NCBI GenBank assembly: GCA_965116195.1
Contig: OZ220491.1
Coordinates: 2,604,001 to 2,668,000 of the forward strand
DNA: 64,000 nt
DNA from: Aldehydirespirator sp965116195
GTDB taxonomy: Bacteria > Actinomycetota > Acidimicrobiia > Acidimicrobiales > Aldehydirespiratoraceae
Reading direction: 5' to 3'
Under the pieces are notes generated by a model. It was not told the DNA's origin. It saw only the letters and a list, made by a program, of their open reading frames with translations, and did no database searches. Position numbers and translations under genes: made by a program. Shown here in pieces: positions 33,515-42,401 of the stretch (positions are counted from its first letter, which is position 1; each line of letters begins with the position of its first letter).

Positions 33515-35079
33515 CCCCGCCAGAACCTGAACAAGTGCTTGAACAACCGACCCCGCCAAACCCTGAAGCTGAACCTGTTGCTGAGCCCCTGCAGGACCCG
33601 GCTACCGGTGCTGTGGCTGGCTATGTGGCGCACGCTGCGGGCTATGTTGACTGTGGCGGGCCCAAAATCGTCAGCAGTCGCTTCCAATACGAGGATTCCC
33701 ACGCGCTGGCCCGCTACCTGGCGACCGGAGGCTACGGCGGGCTGCGAGCCGCCCTGGCCATGACGCCGGGGGCTGTACACAGCGAAGTCCGTGACGCGGT
33801 GCTGTTGGGCCGGGGTGGTGCCGGGTTTCCTGCCGGGGTCAAGTGGGGTTTTCTGCCCTCCGGCAAGCATCCCTTCTATCTGGTCGTCAACGGCGACGAG
33901 AGCGAGCCCGGCACCTACAAGGACCGCCTGCTCATGGAGCGTGACCCGCACCAGCTGATCGAGGGGTGCCTCATCGCCTGTTACGCCCTGGGCCTGCAGC
34001 AGTGCTTTTTGTATGTACGGGGCGAGATGGTGCTGGCTCAGGAGCGCCTTGCTGCGGCTCTCAACGAGGCTTATGCGGCCGGTTATGTGGGTCGTGACAT
34101 CTGTGGCAGCGACTTTTCGGTGGATGTCGTGTTGACCTGGGGTGCGGGTGCCTACATCGTCGGCGAGGAGACCGCTCTCATCGAGAGCCTGGAGGGTCGT
34201 CGCGGCATGCCTCGGCTCAAGCCGCCCTACTTTCCGGCGGCGGTGGGCCTGTACGGGCAGCCGACCATTGTCAACAACGTCGAGACGCTGAGCAACCTGC
34301 CCTGGCTGCTGGCACATGGTGCCGATGCCTACAAGGAGTTCGGTTCCAGGTCTTCGCCGGGTACACGGCTGTTCGCTGTGTCAGGCCACGTCAAACGTCC
34401 CGGTGTCTACGAGGTGCAGCACGGGGTCACCACTTTTCGGGAGCTGCTCCACGGTGACAACTTCTGTCAGGGCATCCGCGAGGGACACGAGTTGAAGATG
34501 TTCATACCTGGTGGTGGTTCCGCGCCCTGGTTCTTTGCCGAGCATCTTGATCTTGCACTTGAGGCCGGCCCGGTCGGAGCTGCAGGCTCGATGCTCGGGT
34601 CAGGGGCTGTTGTGGTGATGGACGAGACCACCGATGCCGTTGAGGCCACCTGGCGGGTGGTGCGCTTCTTCGCCCGTGAGTCCTGCGGCAAATGTACACC
34701 CTGTCGTGAGGGGACGACCTGGCTGGAGCAGATCCTGCGTCGGATCATTGACGGCAATGGACGACCGTCTGATCTTGACCTGCTCCTGGACATCGGCGAC
34801 AACATCAGCCCGGGTCCGTATCCGGTGGCGGCACATGATGACCTGGAGGCGGTGCCCTTCCCACCGCGCCAGACCACCATCTGCCCACTGGGCCCGTCGG
34901 CGGTGGCACCGGTGGTGTCCACGCTGCGACGGTTCCGTCACGAATACGAGTCCAAGATCGCCCGCCGCGACTCAATTCCTGTGCGCAGCAACTCAGCCTC
35001 CGGTGACTCAATCTCTGTACGCAGCGACCCAACCCCTTCCCGTGACTCAATCGGTGTGGCTGTGGGAGCCACATCATGA
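33511..35079 (+). CDS. nuoF: NADH-quinone oxidoreductase subunit F
   Basis: The 522-residue NADH-binding subunit has GRGGAGFPAGVKW (~100-112) and NGDESEPGTYKDR for FMN/NADH, GAGAYIVGEETALIESLEG, and the [4Fe-4S] site ESCGKCTPCREGT with TICPLG. The first ~45 residues (Pro/Glu-rich) and the last ~40 (RDSIPVRSN-SASGDSISVRSD-type repeats) are extensions to the family. GTG 33511 is the start coupled to the upstream micro-ORF. Confidence 0.95.
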   Translation: MTPPEPEQVLEQPTPPNPEAEPVAEPLQDPATGAVAGYVAHAAGYVDCGGPKIVSSRFQYEDSHALARYLATGGYGGLRAALAMTPGAVHSEVRDAVLLGRGGAGFPAGVKWGFLPSGKHPFYLVVNGDESEPGTYKDRLLMERDPHQLIEGCLIACYALGLQQCFLYVRGEMVLAQERLAAALNEAYAAGYVGRDICGSDFSVDVVLTWGAGAYIVGEETALIESLEGRRGMPRLKPPYFPAAVGLYGQPTIVNNVETLSNLPWLLAHGADAYKEFGSRSSPGTRLFAVSGHVKRPGVYEVQHGVTTFRELLHGDNFCQGIREGHELKMFIPGGGSAPWFFAEHLDLALEAGPVGAAGSMLGSGAVVVMDETTDAVEATWRVVRFFARESCGKCTPCREGTTWLEQILRRIIDGNGRPSDLDLLLDIGDNISPGPYPVAAHDDLEAVPFPPRQTTICPLGPSAVAPVVSTLRRFRHEYESKIARRDSIPVRSNSASGDSISVRSDPTPSRDSIGVAVGATS

Positions 35080-35228
35080 CCGTGACTGTGTCCATCTCCG
35101 TGTCAGACAACTCGCACCACAAGGCACACATCAAGACCGCGAACAAGACACACATCAAGACCACGAACACGCCCCACAAGGCACACACCAAACCGGCAAC
35201 CATGCACCATGAGGTGGCCATATCATGA
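35076..35228 (+). CDS. Micro-ORF bridging nuoF and nuoG
   Basis: ATG 35076 overlaps the nuoF stop (ATGA) and opens 50 codons, MTVTVSISVSDNSHHKAHIK...MHHEVAIS, with an internal KAHIKTANKTHIKTTN-type repeat. Its TGA 35226-35228 overlaps nuoG ATG 35225 (ATGA). The context ATCATGACCG is the same at both ends, consistent with a duplicated junction. Confidence 0.55.
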   Translation: MTVTVSISVSDNSHHKAHIKTANKTHIKTTNTPHKAHTKPATMHHEVAIS

Positions 35229-38200
35229 CCGCAGCAGCAGGCAGTTCGCCGGAAACCACGGTGGAGATCACCGTGGACGGCCAGCCTGTCACCGCGGCTG
35301 GCGGGGAGATGCTCATTGCCGCCTGCGAGCGCGCCGGAACCTACATTCCCCGTTTTTGTTATCACCCACGCATGACACCTGTGGGCATGTGCCGGATGTG
35401 TCTGGTGGAGGTTGACACCGGCCGCGGTACCACGCTGCAACCGTCATGCATGATCCCCGTGGCCGCAAACATGTCGGTCTTCACCGAGTCCGAGGCAGCC
35501 AAGAAAGCCCAGGAAGGCGTGCTGGAGTTCCTGCTCATCAACCATCCGCTCGACTGCCCGATCTGCGACAAGGGCGGCGAGTGCCCGTTGCAGGACCAGA
35601 CCATGTCCTACGGACCCGGCGAGTCCCGCTTCGTGGAGCAGAAACGGCACTTCGCCAAGCCGATCCCCATCAGCGAGACCGTCTACCTGGATCGGGAGCG
35701 ATGCATTCTCTGTGATCGCTGCACGCGCTTTGCCGACGAGGTGGCGGGCGATGCTCTGATCCACTTCATGGGCCGGGGCAACGACACCCAGGTCAACACC
35801 TACCCCCGTGAGCCTTTTGCCTCATACTTCTCAGGTAACACGGTGCAGATATGTCCGGTTGGGGCGCTCACGGCAAAGCCGTACCGGTTCAAAGCGCGAC
35901 CGTGGGATCTCTCCGAGACGATCTCCACTGCCTGGGTGGACAGCATGGGTGCCAGGATTGCTGTGCAGGCATCACGCAACCAGGTGTTGCGCGTGCTGGG
36001 TGTGGATGCCGATGCCGTGAACTGGGGCTGGCTGTCCGACAAGGAACGCTTCGGCTTTGAGGCGCTCAACAGCCCCGAGCGTCTGCTTACACCCCTGAGA
36101 CGGGCCTTTGCCGTCGGCAGTTCCACAAGCCAGACAGCCGACGCGTTCCGCACAGGTGGCATTGACGCGACACAGGCAGCAAGCGGCAGGGCTTCTGCCA
36201 GCCGGACCGCAGGCGTGTACCGGACAGAGGCTTCGGACAGCGGGGCTTCACCAAGCCACAGGGAACACCCACAGGCACCAGACGGCGGCCCTGACCCGAC
36301 CCGCAGCCACACGGACCACCCACAGGCACCAGACGGCGGCACTGACCCGACCCGCAGCCACACGGACCACCCACAGGCACCAGACGGCGGCACTGACCCG
36401 ACCCGCAGCCACACGGACCACCCACAGGCACCAGACGGCGGCACTGACCCGACCCGCAGCCACAGGGACCAAACCCAGGCACCAGACGGCGGCACGTCAG
36501 CGAGCCAGACCGCAAGTATGTACCGGACAGAGGCATCGGACAGCGGGGCTTCAGCCAGTGACGATGCTGTGTTTCAGGAGTCCAGTTGGGGCGAGGCACT
36601 TGACCGGGTGAGCGAGGCGCTGTCGGCTGCGTCACCCGAACGTGTGGCTGTGCTGGGTGGGGCGCGTCTCACCAACGAGGCCCAGTACATGTGGGCCAAG
36701 CTGGCCAAAGGTGTCATAGGCACCGACAATGTTGATGCCCAACTCGGTGACGGCCTTGACCCGAGGGTAGTGCTGGGCCTGCCGTCAGCGACCATCAACG
36801 ATGCCTGCCGTCAAGGCGGAACCGTGCTGTTGATCGGCTGTGACCCCAAGGAGGAACTGGGCACGCTGTTTCTGCGCCTGCGTCACGCCATCATCAACGA
36901 CGGTGTGAACCTGATAGAGGTCACGCCTTGTGAGACCGGCCTTTCCGGTCTTGCTGCGCACTCGTTGCGAGTACCTGTTGACACCCTGGCAACAACCGCG
37001 CACTACCTTGTCACCGCCGCAACCCGCACCAGGTCCGCATCCGAGGCACCGCAGCCCCCAGCCTCCTCAGCACCCCCAGCCTCCTCAGCACCCCCAGCCT
37101 CCTCAGCACCCCCAGCCTCCTCAGCACCCGCAGCCTCCTCAGCACCCCCAGGACCTCCAGCACCGTCGGCACCCCCAGCCTCCTCAGTACCTCCAGCCTC
37201 CTCAGCACCTCCAGGACCTCCAGCACCGTCGGCACCCTCACCACAGTCAGTGTCTCCACTCCTGACACCCCAAGAACTCCCGGTGCCGTCAGCCCTCTTG
37301 ACAACCTCACCACACTCACCACAGTCGTCACCCCCAGCCTCCACAGCACAGCCATCCCTCTCGGTACCCACAGCAGTGCCGACCCCATCAATACTCTCAG
37401 CGAGTGCGAGTCTTGAGGTTGGTGAACTGGAGGCTGCGGCGGCGGCACTGGCTGAGGCTGAGGATGGGGTGACGGTGATAGTGGGTCGAGCGTCGCTGGC
37501 TGGGACGGCGACCGTGGTTGAGGCCGCGGCGCTCAAGTTGGCGAAACTCCCGTCGGCGCGTTTTCTGCCTGCGTTGCGGCGAGGCAACATTCATGGAGCG
37601 CTGCGTGCCGGACTGTCTCCGGGCTTGCTGCCGGGTGGGGTCTGGCTACAAGACCCCGACACCGAGCCATCCGGAGAGTTGGGTCAGCTCTGGCCCGGCA
37701 CTCCCAGAGCCGAGGGGCTGTACGCTGCCGGCATCCTGCAAGCTGCATCGGCAGGCGAGATTGATGTGTTGATACTGCTGGGGGCTGACCCCGTCAACGA
37801 CTTCGTTGACCGCGACCTCGCCTGTCGCGGCCTGCGCGGTGCTGGTATGGTGGTGGCAGTTGACCTGTTCGTCAACGACTCCAGCGCACTCGCGGCAGAG
37901 GTCGTGCTGGCCGCGGCCGGGCCTACCGAGTGTGACGGCACCTTCACCAACATCGAGGGTCGCGTCAGCCTGACAACTCGTGAGGTCACCCCGCCAGGGA
38001 CTGCTCGCCCGGACTGGCTGATCGCAGCTGAGTTGGCAGAGCGACTGTCGCCTGGTTCGGGCCTTGAGACTGTGGAACAGATCCGATCCGAACTGGCTCG
38101 GGTGTCTGAGATGCACCGCCCGGTGACCGAACAGGCACTGGCCGACAGCCGTATTGAGGGCCTGCTGCTGGATCCCACCAGGGCACTCACCCAAGCGGAC

Positions 38201-38854
38201 ATGTTGCCTGTTGACACAACTTTTGTTGACGGAGCCTCTGTCAATACGACTCCAGGTAACACATACCCGGATGAACCGGCCTCTGCTGGTACGACCCCAG
38301 ATGACAAAACCCCAAATAGCGCAGCCTCTGGTGGTACGACCTCTGGTCACGCAACCTCAGATGACGGAACCTCTGAATGTGACACAACTTCTGACGGTGA
38401 CCCGGACGACAGCACACTGCGGTTGGTTGCCTCGCGCACGATGTATGACGACGGGGTGATGTTGCGCCATTGTCCATCCAGCCGGGGCCTGGCCGCGCCG
38501 GCCACGGCGCGTCTCAACCCCGCCGAGTCGTCACGACGCGGCATCACTGCTGGTACTTCCGTGCGAGTCTTGACCAACGCCGGTCACTTGGACATGCTCT
38601 TGGCAGCAGACGAGGGCGTGCCTGAGGGTTGCCTGGCTGTCAACTGGCTCGCCCCCGAAGCACCGGCCAACACCCTGCTGACAGTCGGCGAGTCTGTCAC
38701 CTACGCCACGCTCACAGCCTTGGCGACTTCACAGCCGAGCAGCACTCCCACCGACTCGGCCCCCACCAACACCAACCTCAAGGCCGTTGACGCTTCACAA
38801 CCCGACAACGCACCGGTAGTGGCCTTCACCGATACCCCTCCCAAAGCCCGATGA
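35225..38854 (+). CDS. nuoG: NADH-quinone oxidoreductase subunit G with large low-complexity insertions
   Basis: The N-terminal ~240 residues have the standard iron-sulfur wire: [2Fe-2S] FCYHP...MCRMC...C, the His-Cys3 site HPLDCPICDKGGECPLQD, and CILCDRC...CPVGAL. A molybdopterin-oxidoreductase-like domain follows. At 1209 residues it is several hundred longer than usual. The excess lies in three disordered blocks: 17-residue tandem repeats (~345-425), a Ser/Pro/Ala-rich tract (~605-725) and a Thr/Asp-rich block (~990-1065). All are in frame and between conserved segments, so the protein is probably functional with long loops. Confidence 0.93.
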   Translation: MTAAAGSSPETTVEITVDGQPVTAAGGEMLIAACERAGTYIPRFCYHPRMTPVGMCRMCLVEVDTGRGTTLQPSCMIPVAANMSVFTESEAAKKAQEGVLEFLLINHPLDCPICDKGGECPLQDQTMSYGPGESRFVEQKRHFAKPIPISETVYLDRERCILCDRCTRFADEVAGDALIHFMGRGNDTQVNTYPREPFASYFSGNTVQICPVGALTAKPYRFKARPWDLSETISTAWVDSMGARIAVQASRNQVLRVLGVDADAVNWGWLSDKERFGFEALNSPERLLTPLRRAFAVGSSTSQTADAFRTGGIDATQAASGRASASRTAGVYRTEASDSGASPSHREHPQAPDGGPDPTRSHTDHPQAPDGGTDPTRSHTDHPQAPDGGTDPTRSHTDHPQAPDGGTDPTRSHRDQTQAPDGGTSASQTASMYRTEASDSGASASDDAVFQESSWGEALDRVSEALSAASPERVAVLGGARLTNEAQYMWAKLAKGVIGTDNVDAQLGDGLDPRVVLGLPSATINDACRQGGTVLLIGCDPKEELGTLFLRLRHAIINDGVNLIEVTPCETGLSGLAAHSLRVPVDTLATTAHYLVTAATRTRSASEAPQPPASSAPPASSAPPASSAPPASSAPAASSAPPGPPAPSAPPASSVPPASSAPPGPPAPSAPSPQSVSPLLTPQELPVPSALLTTSPHSPQSSPPASTAQPSLSVPTAVPTPSILSASASLEVGELEAAAAALAEAEDGVTVIVGRASLAGTATVVEAAALKLAKLPSARFLPALRRGNIHGALRAGLSPGLLPGGVWLQDPDTEPSGELGQLWPGTPRAEGLYAAGILQAASAGEIDVLILLGADPVNDFVDRDLACRGLRGAGMVVAVDLFVNDSSALAAEVVLAAAGPTECDGTFTNIEGRVSLTTREVTPPGTARPDWLIAAELAERLSPGSGLETVEQIRSELARVSEMHRPVTEQALADSRIEGLLLDPTRALTQADMLPVDTTFVDGASVNTTPGNTYPDEPASAGTTPDDKTPNSAASGGTTSGHATSDDGTSECDTTSDGDPDDSTLRLVASRTMYDDGVMLRHCPSSRGLAAPATARLNPAESSRRGITAGTSVRVLTNAGHLDMLLAADEGVPEGCLAVNWLAPEAPANTLLTVGESVTYATLTALATSQPSSTPTDSAPTNTNLKAVDASQPDNAPVVAFTDTPPKAR
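36254..36495 (+). repeat. 51-bp in-frame tandem repeat inside nuoG
   Basis: Four complete and one partial copies of a 51-bp unit encode HTDHPQAPDGGTDPTRS, the central ones identical. They lie between the iron-sulfur domain and the molybdopterin-like domain. Since the unit is 17 codons, copy-number changes do not break the gene. Confidence 0.9.
37057..37240 (+). repeat. Ser/Pro-rich 18-bp repeat inside nuoG
   Basis: Copies of GCCTCCTCAGCACCCCCA encode PASSAP units, then longer PPGPPAPSAP variants. The tract is a flexible, proline-rich insertion in the second half of NuoG and continues as degenerate Ser/Pro/Thr sequence to about 37400. Confidence 0.85.
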
Positions 38855-40170
38855 CCGGGAACAGCGTGTTGGTTTTGGCCGCGGATCCGTTGCTGGGCGG
38901 TGACATCGGCCTGGTCGAAGTGCTGCTCGTGGTTGCCAAGGCAGTGGTGGCATTCGTTGCTCTGCTTGTGGCTGTGATGCTGATGATCTGGTTTGAGCGC
39001 AAGCTCATCAGCCGCATGCACCAGCGCATCGGCCCCACGATTGCCGGCCCCTGGGGCATTCTTCAAACCCTTGCGGACGGGATCAAGCTCTTCTTCAAGG
39101 AAGACCTGATACCTGATCGCTCCGACAGGTTCGTGTTCAAGTTGGCACCGTACCTGTCGCTGATACCGGCCTTTCTGGCTTTCGCCGTCATCCCTCTGGG
39201 CGGAGACTTCAACAACGCTGCCGGACAGGTCGAGTGGTGGGGCCGCAGCACTTATCTGCAGGTGGCTGACCCGCCGGTGGGGATACTGCTGTTTTTGGCG
39301 ATGAGTTCGCTGGCTGTTTACGGCGTGATGCTGGCCGGTTGGTCGTCCGGTTCCAAGTACCCGCTGCTGGGCTCGGTGCGAGCCTCTGCACAGATGATCA
39401 GCTATGAGGCGGCCCTGGGCCTGACGGTGGCATCAATCGTGCTGATGACCGGATCGTTGTCAACTCATGACATGGTGCTGACCCAGGCCGGTGAGGGATA
39501 CCTGGGACTGGTACCACGTTGGAATCTCATCGTCACGGGACTTGTGCCGTTCATCATCTTTGTCATTGCCGGAACTGCGGAGCTCAATCGCCCGCCTTTT
39601 GATCTGGTGGAGGCCGAACAGGAACTCGTGGGCGGCTTCCACACCGAGTACTCATCCATCCGTTTTGCGCTCTTCTTTCTGGCCGAGTTCATGAACACGA
39701 TCACGATGTCGGCTGTCATGGTCACCCTGTTTTTGGGCGGGCCGGCCGGGCCGGTGCTCGTGAGCGGTGTGGCGGGTGTGGGTGTCGCCTGGGTTTGGGG
39801 GTTCGTCTGGTTCTTTGTGAAGCTGTTTGTGTTGTTGTGCTGTTTTGTCTGGGTTCGTGCCACACTGCCCCGCTTTCGCTATGACCAGCTGATGGACCTG
39901 GGCTGGAAGACTCTTACTCCGGTGGCTCTGGGGTGGCTGCTGTTTCTGGCTGCTCTGGAGGTCGGACGGGATCAGGGTTGGAATCTGGGCGTGGTCACCA
40001 CCGTGTCACTGGCAGGTTTCGGGATGGCTGCCTTGATGCTGTTCCAGGCGGTGCGTCGTGGTCGCAGCACCCGTGAAGCCGAGGCTGCATCCGCGACAAT
40101 GCTGACAGGCACGCGACCTCTGAACGAGTCGCACGCCATGGGTGCCAGCACCAGATCGGGATTGAAATGA
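38851..40170 (+). CDS. nuoH: NADH-quinone oxidoreductase subunit H
   Basis: The 439-residue membrane subunit has the family signature MIWFERKLISRMHQRIGP (~46-63), GWSSGSKYPLLGSVRASAQMISYE, and TAELNRPPFDLVEAEQELVGGFHTEY, with about eight TM helices. It joins the peripheral arm to the membrane arm and forms the quinone entry. ATG 38851 overlaps the nuoG stop (ATGA). The last ~40 residues are hydrophilic. Confidence 0.97.
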   Translation: MTGNSVLVLAADPLLGGDIGLVEVLLVVAKAVVAFVALLVAVMLMIWFERKLISRMHQRIGPTIAGPWGILQTLADGIKLFFKEDLIPDRSDRFVFKLAPYLSLIPAFLAFAVIPLGGDFNNAAGQVEWWGRSTYLQVADPPVGILLFLAMSSLAVYGVMLAGWSSGSKYPLLGSVRASAQMISYEAALGLTVASIVLMTGSLSTHDMVLTQAGEGYLGLVPRWNLIVTGLVPFIIFVIAGTAELNRPPFDLVEAEQELVGGFHTEYSSIRFALFFLAEFMNTITMSAVMVTLFLGGPAGPVLVSGVAGVGVAWVWGFVWFFVKLFVLLCCFVWVRATLPRFRYDQLMDLGWKTLTPVALGWLLFLAALEVGRDQGWNLGVVTTVSLAGFGMAALMLFQAVRRGRSTREAEAASATMLTGTRPLNESHAMGASTRSGLK

Positions 40171-40307
40171 CAATGCCCACAGGCATGAAAGACACGCGAC
40201 CGCAGCGGCGATATTCGGCGCTTGGTGAGGGTCAAGCAGAAGTACACCCTTGTCAGTCTGTTGGTAAACCCCCGACCACAGCGTCGGTGTTCGGCGCTTG
40301 GCGATAG
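40167..40307 (+). CDS. Micro-ORF after nuoH, not reaching nuoI
   Basis: ATG 40167 overlaps the nuoH stop (ATGA) and opens 46 codons (MTMPTGMKDTRPQRR...VFGAWR) ending at TAG 40307, 25 bases before nuoI. The gap contains a repeat of GGTGTTCGGCGCTTGG / GATATTCGGCGCTTGG. This is the only long nuo gap whose micro-ORF does not end on the next start, and nuoI has its own strong AGGAG (40319-40323). Confidence 0.4.
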   Translation: MTMPTGMKDTRPQRRYSALGEGQAEVHPCQSVGKPPTTASVFGAWR

Positions 40308-40332
40308 TTGCGGGGAGTAGGAGAGTAACGCG

Positions 40333-41001
40333 ATGGGATACCTGCACGGCTTCGCAGTCACGTTGCGACAGATGTTTCTGCCCAAGGTCACAACCGACTA
40401 CCGGGGAGGCACCGACAAGAACTCGCCTCATGACGTAAAACGTGCCAAGCCTGAGCGTCTCCATGGCCGTCATGTCCTCAACCGCTACGAGGACGGGATG
40501 GAGAAATGCATCGGCTGCGAACTCTGTGCCGGTGTGTGCCCGGCCCGGTGCATCTATGTGCGGGGGGCGGACAACGACCCGAACGATCCGGTCGCGCCAG
40601 GCGAACGCTACGGCTATGTCTACGAGATCAACTACCTGCGCTGCATTCACTGCGACCTGTGCGTGGAAGCCTGCCCCACTCAGGCAATCACTGAATCGAA
40701 GCTGTTCGAGTTCTCCTTCACCAACCGTGCTGATGCCGTCTACACCAAAGACGAGTTGTTGGTGGACGACGAGGGCAAGCCCCGCCAAATGCCCTGGGAA
40801 GACTGGCGCGACGGTGAGGAGACCAACACCTCGGGTTGGATGCGAGCCACCTCTCCGTCGGGTGACCAACGTTACGTGGGTGCAGTGGCATGGTCGGGAG
40901 AACTCGGCTACGGGGTTCGCCCTCCTGAACCCGCAGATGCTCCCAACTCAACTGTCAACCCACCGCTCAGCCAACCATCAGAGGACGACTCTGATGACTA
41001 G
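40333..41001 (+). CDS. nuoI: NADH-quinone oxidoreductase subunit I
   Basis: The 222-residue ferredoxin-like subunit carries CIGCELCAGVCPARCIYV (~59-76) and CIHCDLCVEACPTQAI (~100-115), the ligands of clusters N6a and N6b. RLHGRHVLNRYEDG is the conserved lead-in. The C-terminal ~60 residues are acidic and variable. ATG 40333 has AGGAG nine bases upstream. Confidence 0.97.
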   Translation: MGYLHGFAVTLRQMFLPKVTTDYRGGTDKNSPHDVKRAKPERLHGRHVLNRYEDGMEKCIGCELCAGVCPARCIYVRGADNDPNDPVAPGERYGYVYEINYLRCIHCDLCVEACPTQAITESKLFEFSFTNRADAVYTKDELLVDDEGKPRQMPWEDWRDGEETNTSGWMRATSPSGDQRYVGAVAWSGELGYGVRPPEPADAPNSTVNPPLSQPSEDDSDD

Positions 41002-41243
41002 ACGGTACCAACGCCAAGGCATCGCTCAGATGGCCGGCGAGTTGACACAACGAGGCATTGCTCTCTGATGGCCCACATGACTACTCCGACACCAAGAGAC
41101 TGCTCTGATGCCCAGCGACTCCGACACAACGAGGGACACAACGAGGGCATTGCTCTCTGATGGCCCACATGACTACTCCGACACCAAGAGACTGCTCTGA
41201 TGCCCAGCGACTCCAACACCGACACAAAGAGGCATTGCTCTGA
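40994..41243 (+). other. Chain of three micro-ORFs and a ~90-bp repeat bridging nuoI and nuoJ
   Basis: ATG 40994 overlaps the end of nuoI and encodes 24 residues ending QRGIAL (TGA 41068). ATG 41068 (TGATG) encodes 30 residues starting MAHMTTPTPRDCSDAQRL and ending EGIAL (TGA 41160). ATG 41160 (TGATG) encodes 27 residues with the same start, ending RHKEALL (TGA 41243). nuoJ ATG 41243 overlaps it (TGATG). Copies 2 and 3 differ by indels, with spacings of 92 and 83 bp, and yet both keep the frame. Confidence 0.65.
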
Positions 41244-41842
41244 TGGTTGAGGTCGTGTTCGGGGTTGCGGCGGTGTTGATGCTGGTCGGGGCGATCGGCG
41301 TGGTGGCGAGCCGTAATCCGGTGCATGCCGCACTCTTTTTGGTGCAGGCTCTGGTGGGTGCTGCGCTGTTGTTCGTGCTTCAGGACGCTCACTTCTTGGC
41401 TGCGGTTCAGGTGATCGTGTATGCCGGTGCCATCGTCATCCTGTTCTTGTTTGTGATCATGTTGCTGGGGGTGGACAGGGCCGAGGAACTCCGCGTGGAA
41501 CCCATTGTCGGGCAACGGCCTCTGGCTGTGGTCACGGGTGCGGGACTGTTGGCGGTGTTGGTCACCGTTGCCTTGACCAGTTCCGAGACTCTCAGCGGTA
41601 TCCGCCGGACTGAGGGCGAGCGCGCCCTCGACAACGGCGCGACTGATATTGAGCGCCTGGGGCGTGTGCTGTTCGGCGATTTCGCATTTGCAATGGAGAT
41701 CACAGCCGCCTTGTTGACCATCGCAGTGGTCGGTGCTGTCGTGCTCACCCGCCGACGCCGCTCGGCAGGCTCCGCCGATGCCGCCGATGCCGCCTCTTCG
41801 GCCGACATCATCTCAGCAACTCCGACAGAGGGCGACTGGTGA
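41243..41842 (+). CDS. nuoJ: NADH-quinone oxidoreductase subunit J
   Basis: The 199-residue membrane subunit has five TM helices with the conserved ASRNPVHAALFLVQALVGAALLFVLQDAHFLAAVQVIVYAGAIVILFLFVIMLLG. It is part of the proton-pumping arm. The tail after RRRRSAGSADAADAASS is low-complexity. ATG 41243 is coupled to the upstream chain by TGATG. Confidence 0.96.
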   Translation: MVEVVFGVAAVLMLVGAIGVVASRNPVHAALFLVQALVGAALLFVLQDAHFLAAVQVIVYAGAIVILFLFVIMLLGVDRAEELRVEPIVGQRPLAVVTGAGLLAVLVTVALTSSETLSGIRRTEGERALDNGATDIERLGRVLFGDFAFAMEITAALLTIAVVGAVVLTRRRRSAGSADAADAASSADIISATPTEGDW

Positions 41843-41961
41843 AAGTGTCATTGCTTTCAACCCTCTTTGTCGTTGGCAGGCACCTGATGAACCTGTCGCC
41901 GCAATTGACCCCCTACCAGCACGGCAAAACACCAACCACCATCCCGGAAGCGGGTGCCTGA
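41839..41961 (+). CDS. Micro-ORF bridging nuoJ and nuoK
   Basis: GTG 41839 overlaps the nuoJ stop (GTGA) and opens 40 codons, MKVSLLSTLFVVGRHLMNLS then a polar tail ending PEAGA. Its TGA overlaps nuoK ATG 41961 (TGATG). There is no obvious copy of either flanking gene, so if it arose by duplication it has diverged. Confidence 0.5.
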   Translation: MKVSLLSTLFVVGRHLMNLSPQLTPYQHGKTPTTIPEAGA

Positions 41962-42281
41962 TGGAGCTTGCAGAACTTTCGACCGGCTGGTATCTGACAC
42001 TTTCAGCGGTGGTGTTCACCATTGGTGCGGTGGGACTGCTGGTGCGCCGCAATCCACTGGTGATGTTCATGTGCGTTGAACTCATGCTCAACGCCGTGAA
42101 CGTGACTTTTGTGGCTCTCGGTGACGGACTCAACGACGTGGGCGGGCAACTCGCGGTGTTTTTCGTGCTTGTGGTGGCTGCAACCGAGGTCGTGATCGGA
42201 TTGGCGCTGGTTGTTGCCATCAATCGCCGACGCTCCGGCGCGTCCGCGACCGCCGACGACGTGTCATTGTTGAAGGGCTGA
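41961..42281 (+). CDS. nuoK: NADH-quinone oxidoreductase subunit K
   Basis: The 106-residue protein has three TM helices and the family core GLLVRRNPLVMFMCVELMLNAVNVTFVAL with the membrane glutamates (VEL and AATEVVIGLAL) used in proton transfer. ATG 41961 gives the usual length. A longer open frame from 41733 runs through nuoJ and is not used. Confidence 0.96.
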   Translation: MELAELSTGWYLTLSAVVFTIGAVGLLVRRNPLVMFMCVELMLNAVNVTFVALGDGLNDVGGQLAVFFVLVVAATEVVIGLALVVAINRRRSGASATADDVSLLKG

Positions 42282-42282
42282 A

Positions 42283-42401
42283 ATGCTCAACGCTGCCTGG
42301 CCTGTCCCCGCCTTCCCGCCAACCGAGTTCGTGGTGCTGTAATGCTCAACGCTGCCTGGCCTGTCCCCGCCTTCCCGCCAACCGAGTTCGTGGTGCTGTA
42401 A
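42283..42401 (+). other. Two identical micro-ORFs mimicking the NuoL N-terminus
   Basis: ATG 42283 (one base after the nuoK stop) and ATG 42342 each encode MLNAAWPVPAFPPTEFVVL. Each ends in TAA overlapping the next ATG (TAATG), the last being nuoL ATG 42401. NuoL begins MLDFAWLVPAFPLAGFVLL, so the 59-bp units are two upstream copies of the gene's own 5' end, each closed by a stop in place of continuing. Confidence 0.7.

Noticed and set aside
37003..37590. Gly/Ala/Glu-rich minus-strand ORF inside nuoG
   Set aside because: Antisense image of the Ser/Pro-rich tract of NuoG.
41733..41960. Longer start for nuoK
   Set aside because: It overlaps nuoJ out of frame. ATG 41961 matches the family N-terminus.
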